Assembly: GCA_015487255.1 (NCBI GenBank)
Contig: WFQA01000157.1
Coordinates: 1 to 6,184, forward strand
DNA from: Paracoccaceae bacterium
GTDB taxonomy: Bacteria; Pseudomonadota; Alphaproteobacteria; Rhodobacterales; Rhodobacteraceae
DNA length: 6,184 nt
Direction of reading: 5' to 3'
Shown: in pieces, positions 1 through 3,677 of the stretch
How positions within the stretch are numbered: position 1 is the stretch's first letter
Layout of the letters: the number at the start of each line of letters is the position of its first letter
Program-made: the position numbers and the translations under genes
Notes under the pieces: generated by a model
Databases searched by the model: none
The model's input: the letters and a program-made list of their open reading frames with translations, nothing else
What the model was told of the DNA's origin: nothing

Positions 1-633
1 ACCTCGATCCAGTTTGGTAATGAATGGGACAATCTTTATGTCGGCGATGTGGCGCAATATATTGCACAGCAAAATGAATTTTATGATCTGGTCAAGCGGG
101 TCAGGCCGGGGCTGACAGTGGTGCTGGGCGGCATCACCACCCGCGCCCAGCTTTACGAGGCCGTGTGCCTGAACGGCATGCAGCTAGACCAAAGCGCCTA
201 TGGGCTGCGCAGGGAGCTGGACCTGAACGCCTATGTGCAGGATGCTGTTTGCGGCCGGGCGCGGGCGGGTTATGCCGCTGATCTGGCCGAGGTGGAGATG
301 GTGCTGAAAGCCGCGCGCTACGATCTGGCGGATATCCACCTTTATGATACGCCCGACCTGTGGCCGGCATTCATCCGCAGTTTCACCCGCCTTTCCCGCG
401 CGCCGGTGATTGTCAGTGAATTTGGCGGCCCAAACCCGGAGCTGGAGCGCGATGACCCGCTTTATCAGGCCGGGCGGTTGGTGGATTATCTGATGGTCAT
501 GCAGGGGCTGCCGGTGGATCTGGCCTATTATTTCAAGCTCACTGATGATGACACTTCCTACCATAACCGCTCGGGCCTGTTTGACCGGCAAGGCAGGGAA
601 AAGCCCGCACTGGGTGTGTTTGAAAACCGCTAG
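1..633 (+). CDS. Glycoside hydrolase, clan GH-A-like TIM barrel, 5'-truncated
   Basis: This is the C-terminal 210 residues of a probable retaining glycosidase; the reading frame is open from the first base and the start lies upstream of the window. Two acidic motifs in the right order support the call. An Asn-Glu pair at window residues 7-8 (FGNEWDN) fits the acid/base glutamate at the end of barrel strand 4 in clan GH-A. Glu140 in VIVSEFGGPN fits the nucleophile on strand 7. Between them lies DIHLYD (His113, Tyr115), typical of strand 6, and an aromatic stretch LAYYFKL follows near the C-terminus. The spacing of about 130 residues between the glutamates is normal for the clan. I cannot resolve the family (GH5, GH39 and relatives are all possible) or the substrate. 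Any signal peptide would be outside the window. The gene ends in CGC-TAG, and this stop codon lies in the left arm of the repeat at 627-739. An internal GTG at 49 is not the start, because it would cut off the acid/base motif. Confidence 0.72.
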   Translation, partial: TSIQFGNEWDNLYVGDVAQYIAQQNEFYDLVKRVRPGLTVVLGGITTRAQLYEAVCLNGMQLDQSAYGLRRELDLNAYVQDAVCGRARAGYAADLAEVEMVLKAARYDLADIHLYDTPDLWPAFIRSFTRLSRAPVIVSEFGGPNPELERDDPLYQAGRLVDYLMVMQGLPVDLAYYFKLTDDDTSYHNRSGLFDRQGREKPALGVFENR

Positions 634-739
634 AGCGCAATCCGAAAAGTGGGAACCGGTTTTCGGAATAAATTGCGCGTAATATAAAATAGCGAGAGTC
701 GCGCCGACGAATCAAATAATAAGAACGCGGCTCTAGCGG
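627..739. repeat. RIME-like palindromic intergenic element with terminal inverted repeats
   Basis: The element fills the gap between two convergent genes. Its ends form a perfect 10-bp inverted repeat, CCGCTAGAGC at 627-636 and GCTCTAGCGG at 730-739. Inside are two stem-loops. The first pairs 635-648 (GCGCAAT then CCGAAAA) with 660-666 (TTTTCGG) and 672-678 (ATTGCGC), leaving AATAA bulged and an 11-base loop that holds AACCGG. The second pairs 695-703 with 726-734 over 9 bp with one G-U. From memory, this sequence style (AGAGC ends, CCGAAAA...GGAACCGGTTTTCGG core) resembles small dispersed palindromic repeats of Hyphomicrobiales, but I could not search for copies. The TAG stops of both flanking genes lie in its ends. 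The hairpins could act as a bidirectional transcription barrier, although neither has a clear run of T after it, so this is not a classical intrinsic terminator. Confidence 0.75.
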
Positions 740-1947
740 CTAAACCGCGCCGCCAGTTCCACATGGCCCGACCAGCGGAACTGGTCAACCGGCTGCAGCC
801 AATCAAGGGTAAAGCCGCCATCCACCAGTATTTTGGCATCGCGGGCAAAGCTGACCGGGTTGCAGGAAACCGCGCCAACCAGCGCAATATCGGAGGCAAC
901 AATCTGCTCCATCTGCGCCTTGGCCCCGGCGCGGGGCGGGTCAATGACCACGGCATCAAACCGGCGCAGATCAAGCGGCACCAACGGGCGGGAGAACAGG
1001 TCCCGCACCTCGGTGGTTACGGCTTTCAGCCCCTGTGCGCGCCGCCAGCCGGTATCCAGCGCCTGTAGCATATCGGCCTGCCCCTCCACCGCATGCACCT
1101 CGGCCTGCTCGGCCAATGGCAGCGAAAACGTGCCGCAACCGGCAAACAGATCAACCACCCGCTTTGCGCCCCTGACGGCCTCGCACATGGCGGCCACCAA
1201 TGCCATTTGCCCATGTTCGGTGGCCTGCAAAAACGCTCCCATTGGCGGCAATATCTGCGCCTTGCCCATGATATGCACCGGGTGGGTGCGGTCAGCGATC
1301 AGCTCCCCGTTCCAGCCCAGCCGGGCAAGGCCATGCTCCCCGGCCAGCGCCGCCAGCCGGGCACGCAGCGGGCCATCCAGCGCTTTGGCTTCGCGCACAT
1401 CGATATCCGGCCCGGCGGCGCTATGGGTGGCCGATATCTTGATCTCGCCCTTGCGGGAGGCTCCAAGCCCGGCCAGCGCATGGCAGGCGGGCAGGGCGGC
1501 AAGGATTTCTGGCCTCAACAGCGGGCATTCTTCCAGCGAAAAAATCTCATCGGAGCCGCGTCTGTGAAAGCCCACCTGTGTGGTTTTCCTGGTGCGCCGC
1601 GCCGAGAAGGTTGCGCGGCGGCGGCTGGCGGGTGGCGAGGTGCTGGTTGTTTTGAGCTCGGCCTCCAGCCCTTGCGCCTTGAGCGCGCGGCTGATGGTAT
1701 CGGCCTTCCACTCGGCAAGAAATGCGTCAGAAGCATGCTGAAGTGCGCAGCCGCCGCAAGTGCCAAAATGTGGGCAGGGTGGCGTGGTGCGTTCAGGGGA
1801 ATCATTCAGCCGCTCGGCGCTGGCAAGCTGGTTATTGATGGTTTCACCCCGGTAGGTCTCGCCAGGCAGGGCGAAGGGCACGAATATATCTCCTTCGGCT
1901 ATGCCGTCGCCTTTGAGGCCAATACGGGTGATGGTATATTCTGGCAT
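733..1947 (-). CDS. Class I SAM-dependent RNA (uracil-C5) methyltransferase, TrmA/RlmD family
   Basis: The 404-residue protein should methylate C5 of a specific uridine in rRNA or tRNA using S-adenosylmethionine. Residues 1 to about 50 form a TRAM-like RNA-binding domain (YTITRIGLKGDGIAEGD). Four cysteines fit the family's [4Fe-4S] cluster: Cys58, Cys64 and Cys67 (CPHFGTCGGC) and Cys141 (LEECPLL). The methyltransferase domain shows SAM motif I at 264-272 (VVDLFAGCG), DPPR at 336-339, the catalytic nucleophile Cys362 in SCNP, and Glu397 in SGHVE as the likely base. All key residues are present, so it should be active. I chose the ATG at 1947 because AGGAG (1955-1959) precedes it by 7 bases and the TRAM domain begins right there. 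The frame stays open upstream to about 2232, but that part looks non-coding. The family is certain; the target base (for example 23S U1939 or U747) cannot be read from the sequence, so no symbol is given. It converges on the glycosidase gene and diverges from the dapC-ftsK pair. Confidence 0.95.
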   Translation of the reverse strand: MPEYTITRIGLKGDGIAEGDIFVPFALPGETYRGETINNQLASAERLNDSPERTTPPCPHFGTCGGCALQHASDAFLAEWKADTISRALKAQGLEAELKTTSTSPPASRRRATFSARRTRKTTQVGFHRRGSDEIFSLEECPLLRPEILAALPACHALAGLGASRKGEIKISATHSAAGPDIDVREAKALDGPLRARLAALAGEHGLARLGWNGELIADRTHPVHIMGKAQILPPMGAFLQATEHGQMALVAAMCEAVRGAKRVVDLFAGCGTFSLPLAEQAEVHAVEGQADMLQALDTGWRRAQGLKAVTTEVRDLFSRPLVPLDLRRFDAVVIDPPRAGAKAQMEQIVASDIALVGAVSCNPVSFARDAKILVDGGFTLDWLQPVDQFRWSGHVELAARFSR

Positions 1948-1954
1948 TCTCCGG

Positions 1955-1959
1955 CTCCT
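1955..1959 (-). promoter_or_regulatory. Ribosome binding site of the RNA methyltransferase gene
   Basis: On the minus strand AGGAG stands 7 bases before the ATG at 1947. It is the site that decides this start over upstream in-frame alternatives in the long open frame. Confidence 0.7.
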
Positions 1960-1979
1960 GTTTGGCCTTGAATAGGCTG

Positions 1980-1988
1980 TGTGGATAA
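1980..1988 (-). promoter_or_regulatory. DnaA box (perfect TTATCCACA)
   Basis: The minus strand reads TTATCCACA, identical to the strong Escherichia coli DnaA-box 9-mer. It lies 32 bases upstream of the methyltransferase ATG. It also falls in the 17-base spacer between TTGCAG (1991-1996) and TATTCA (1968-1973), a weak match to a sigma70-type promoter for that gene. A bound DnaA would therefore overlap the likely promoter. A single 9-mer can occur by chance; I estimate about a 5% chance in a window this size on both strands. No second good box is visible nearby, so an origin is not suggested. Confidence 0.4.
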
Positions 1989-2211
1989 AATCTGCAACCC
2001 GCTGGAAAGTTGGTAAAAGACGACATATGTTTTGTGTAATGTTCTTGTCGCTGTTGGGAAGGGTGAGTGCTGGCCCTTCAGGGGGGAGCGCGCGTGCGCG
2101 AGGGGGCGGAACGCCCCCCACTTGCCGAGCGAAGCGAGGCCAGGCCCGGGCGGGAGGCGACTTTTTGCGCAGCAAAACGGCGTTCGACCGGCGGGAGAGC
2201 ATCGGTTGGGG

Positions 2212-2241
2212 TTGGCACAATGGCTTTACCAATACCTATAC
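2212..2241 (+). promoter_or_regulatory. Candidate sigma70-type promoter for dapC-ftsK
   Basis: TTGGCA (2212-2217) and CTATAC (2236-2241) are separated by 18 bases. They loosely resemble the alphaproteobacterial housekeeping pattern, with a TTGAC-like -35 and a CTATAT-like -10. If used, it would leave a leader of roughly 220 bases containing the inverted repeats at 2260-2358. The match is weak and other starts are possible. Confidence 0.22.
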
Positions 2242-2338
2242 CGTTTACCTCAGCCAAGAGTGCCTTTGCTTCGGGGAAGGTCTTTATGGCTGCATTTGTG
2301 GCTGGGTGTCGCCCACCCCCCCGCTCGGCAAAGGCACG

Positions 2339-2358
2339 GTTTTCAGCAAGCTGAAAAC
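2339..2358. repeat. Perfect 9-bp inverted repeat / hairpin
   Basis: GTTTTCAGC (2339-2347) and GCTGAAAAC (2350-2358) are separated by AA; as RNA the innermost pairs would open to form the loop. It begins two bases after the right arm of the 2260-2269/2328-2337 inverted repeat, so the two structures stack side by side. No T-run follows, so it is not a simple terminator. It could be an operator or part of a structured leader. Confidence 0.5.
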
Positions 2359-2471
2359 TCGGCTGGCCGGCGGCGATGGCCTCGCTTGCGCTCGGCGGGG
2401 CTGGACGCAGGCTGGCAGACCGGATAAACTGCGGTAAACGGGCAAATAGACCCGGACATGATGAGGCCAAT

Positions 2472-3677
2472 ATGCAGTATCCTACGCGGTTTTCGGCGCT
2501 GCCCGAATACGCTTTTCCACGGCTACGTGCTTTGCTTGCCCCGGTGCCTGCCGGGGGCGAGGTTTTGCATATGTCCATTGGCGAGCCACAACACCGCTTT
2601 CCGGCATTTGCGGTTGAGGCGGTGGTCGAGCACGCGCAGGGGTTCAACAAATATCCACCCAATGAGGGCGCGCCGGAGTTGCGCACCGCGATTGCTGGCT
2701 GGCTGGCGCGGCGCTATGGGGTGGCGCAGGGTCTCGAAAACCGGGTCTTGCCGCTGAACGGCACCCGCGAGGGGCTTTTTAATGCCTGCCTTGCCCTTTG
2801 CCCCGAGCAAAAAAACGGCGCAAAGCCCGTGGTGCTTCTGCCCAATCCGTTTTACCAATGCTACATGGTGGCGGCCCGGGCAGCGGGGGCGGAGGCGGTT
2901 TTTGTCAATGCCGAGGCTGAGAACGGGTTTTTGCCGGATTTCGCCAACCTGCCGGAAGATACTCTGGACCGCACGGCCATTGTCTACATGTGTTCGCCTT
3001 CCAATCCGCAAGGCGCGGTGGCCAGTGCCGAGTATTGGCGGGTATTGCTGGCATTGGCCGAAAAACATGATTTCATCATCTTCGCCGACGAATGCTATAG
3101 CGAAATTTACCGCGAGCAGGCCCCGGTTGGCATATTGCAGGTGGCAGAGCAGGTCGGGGCCGACCCTGAGCGGGTCTTGGCGTTTCATTCGCTTTCCAAG
3201 CGCTCCAACCTGCCGGGGTTTCGCTCGGGGTTTGTCGCCACCGGGGTAAAAAACATCCGCGAGCTGCGCCAGTTGCGCGCTTATACCGGGGCGCCGCTGC
3301 CGTTGCCGATCCAGATGGCCTCGGCCAAGGTGTGGGATGACGAGACCCATGTGCAGGAAAATCGTAAGCTTTATCGGGCTAAGTTTGCGCTGGCGGATGA
3401 GATATTGGCAGGCCTGCCCGGCTATACCTCCCCCACGGCCGGGTTCTTTTTATGGCTCAAGGTGGGGGATGGTGTGCAAACGGCCTTGGATATTTGGCAA
3501 AAAAGCGGTATTCGGGTGCTGCCGGGGGCCTATCTTTCGCAGGATACGGCGGCGGGCAATCCGGGGGGTGCATATATCAGGGTGGCGATGGTTGCCGATA
3601 TTGACGAGATCGAACGTGGTCTCCATGCCATCAGAATGGCACTGGAGCCAGCAAGAGGCGAAGCATGGCATTATTGA
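2472..3677 (+). CDS. dapC: Class I/II aminotransferase, DapC-like (N-succinyldiaminopimelate aminotransferase)
   Basis: The 401-residue protein is a PLP-dependent fold-type I aminotransferase. The closest family I recognise is DapC, which makes N-succinyl-2-amino-6-ketopimelate/N-succinyl-diaminopimelate interconvert with glutamate in lysine and meso-diaminopimelate synthesis in the cytoplasm. DapC-type features are an N-terminus with YAFPRLRALL, then SIGEPQH (35-41), NGTRE (96-100), NPFYQCY (125-131), SPSNPQG (175-181), DECYSEIYR from Asp206, and FHSLSKRSNLPGFRSGF. Lys243 is the expected Schiff-base lysine, Asn178 and Asp206 contact PLP, and Arg370 should bind the substrate carboxylate. The ATG at 2472 has GAGG 5 bases upstream (2463-2466) and gives the family-like N-terminus; the in-frame ATG at 2376 would add 32 unlikely residues from the repeat-rich region. 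The last 13 bases overlap ftsK. The aminotransferase family is certain. Substrate specificity is inferred, and a related aminotransferase of other specificity remains possible. Confidence 0.85.
   Translation: MQYPTRFSALPEYAFPRLRALLAPVPAGGEVLHMSIGEPQHRFPAFAVEAVVEHAQGFNKYPPNEGAPELRTAIAGWLARRYGVAQGLENRVLPLNGTREGLFNACLALCPEQKNGAKPVVLLPNPFYQCYMVAARAAGAEAVFVNAEAENGFLPDFANLPEDTLDRTAIVYMCSPSNPQGAVASAEYWRVLLALAEKHDFIIFADECYSEIYREQAPVGILQVAEQVGADPERVLAFHSLSKRSNLPGFRSGFVATGVKNIRELRQLRAYTGAPLPLPIQMASAKVWDDETHVQENRKLYRAKFALADEILAGLPGYTSPTAGFFLWLKVGDGVQTALDIWQKSGIRVLPGAYLSQDTAAGNPGGAYIRVAMVADIDEIERGLHAIRMALEPARGEAWHY
3653..3658 (+). promoter_or_regulatory. Ribosome binding site of ftsK inside dapC
   Basis: AAGAGG lies 6 bases before the ftsK ATG and within the last codons of the aminotransferase gene. 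This supports the overlapping start and translational coupling. Confidence 0.65.

Larger units (their letters stand above)
2124..2396. repeat. Imperfect terminal inverted repeat pair enclosing 236 bases (possible MITE-like remnant)
   Basis: The left arm is GCCGAGCGAAGCGAGGCC (2124-2141). The right arm (2378-2396) read on the minus strand is the same sequence with one extra C, and the next base inward (A2142, T2377) also pairs. Each arm contains GAGCGAAGCGAG or a near copy, which is a mirror repeat, so some of the match may reflect simple sequence rather than a true element. No flanking target duplication is evident and no transposase is enclosed. Nested inside are a 10-bp inverted repeat (GTGCCTTTGC at 2260-2269 with 2328-2337) and a hairpin at 2339-2358. 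Confidence 0.4.
2041..2440. other. GC-rich intergenic block dense in inverted repeats, no supported gene
   Basis: This fills most of the 524-base gap between the methyltransferase and dapC genes. Several frames are open on both strands, as expected in GC-rich DNA, but none has a credible start with a ribosome site or a recognisable domain. It carries many short palindromes: CGCGC-GT-GCGCG at 2089-2100, GGGGGCG-GAA-CGCCCCC at 2102-2118 and TTTTGC-GCA-GCAAAA at 2163-2177. It also has a 10-bp inverted repeat (2260-2269 with 2328-2337), a 9-bp hairpin at 2339-2358, and an outer imperfect inverted repeat (2124-2141 with 2378-2396). CTCGGC also recurs at 2324, 2358 and 2391, about 33 bases apart, and there is a C7 run ending at 2322. 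It could be a decayed mobile element, a composite of small repeats, or a structured leader of the dapC-ftsK transcript. I cannot tell which. Confidence 0.55.

Noticed and set aside
635..678. Classical intrinsic terminator between the convergent genes
   Set aside because: The stem is strong but is followed by AATAAATT and mixed bases rather than a T-run in either direction; better described as part of the palindromic element.
2211..2230. Sigma54-type promoter beginning TTGGCAC
   Set aside because: The GG element is present but the GC element is not at the required spacing.
1948..2232. N-terminal extension of the methyltransferase by 95 residues to an upstream start at 2232
   Set aside because: The extension is Arg/Pro/Ala-rich, crosses the repeat-dense region, has no family match, and the ATG at 1947 has a good ribosome site directly before the TRAM domain.
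1979..2437. Overlapping plus-strand open frames (1979-2437, 2032-2427, 2067-2354) as a possible small gene
   Set aside because: All three frames are open at once, as in GC-rich non-coding DNA. The products are low-complexity Arg/Ala/Gly-rich with no domain, and the starts lack convincing ribosome sites.
2041..2440. CRISPR array or tandem-repeat array suggested by recurring CTCGGC every ~33 bases
   Set aside because: Only a 6-base core repeats, three times; the surrounding bases differ, so it is not a repeat-spacer structure.
2078..2686. Minus-strand open frame of 202 codons across the dapC start
   Set aside because: It overlaps the first 215 bases of a well-supported gene on the other strand and has no recognisable motif.
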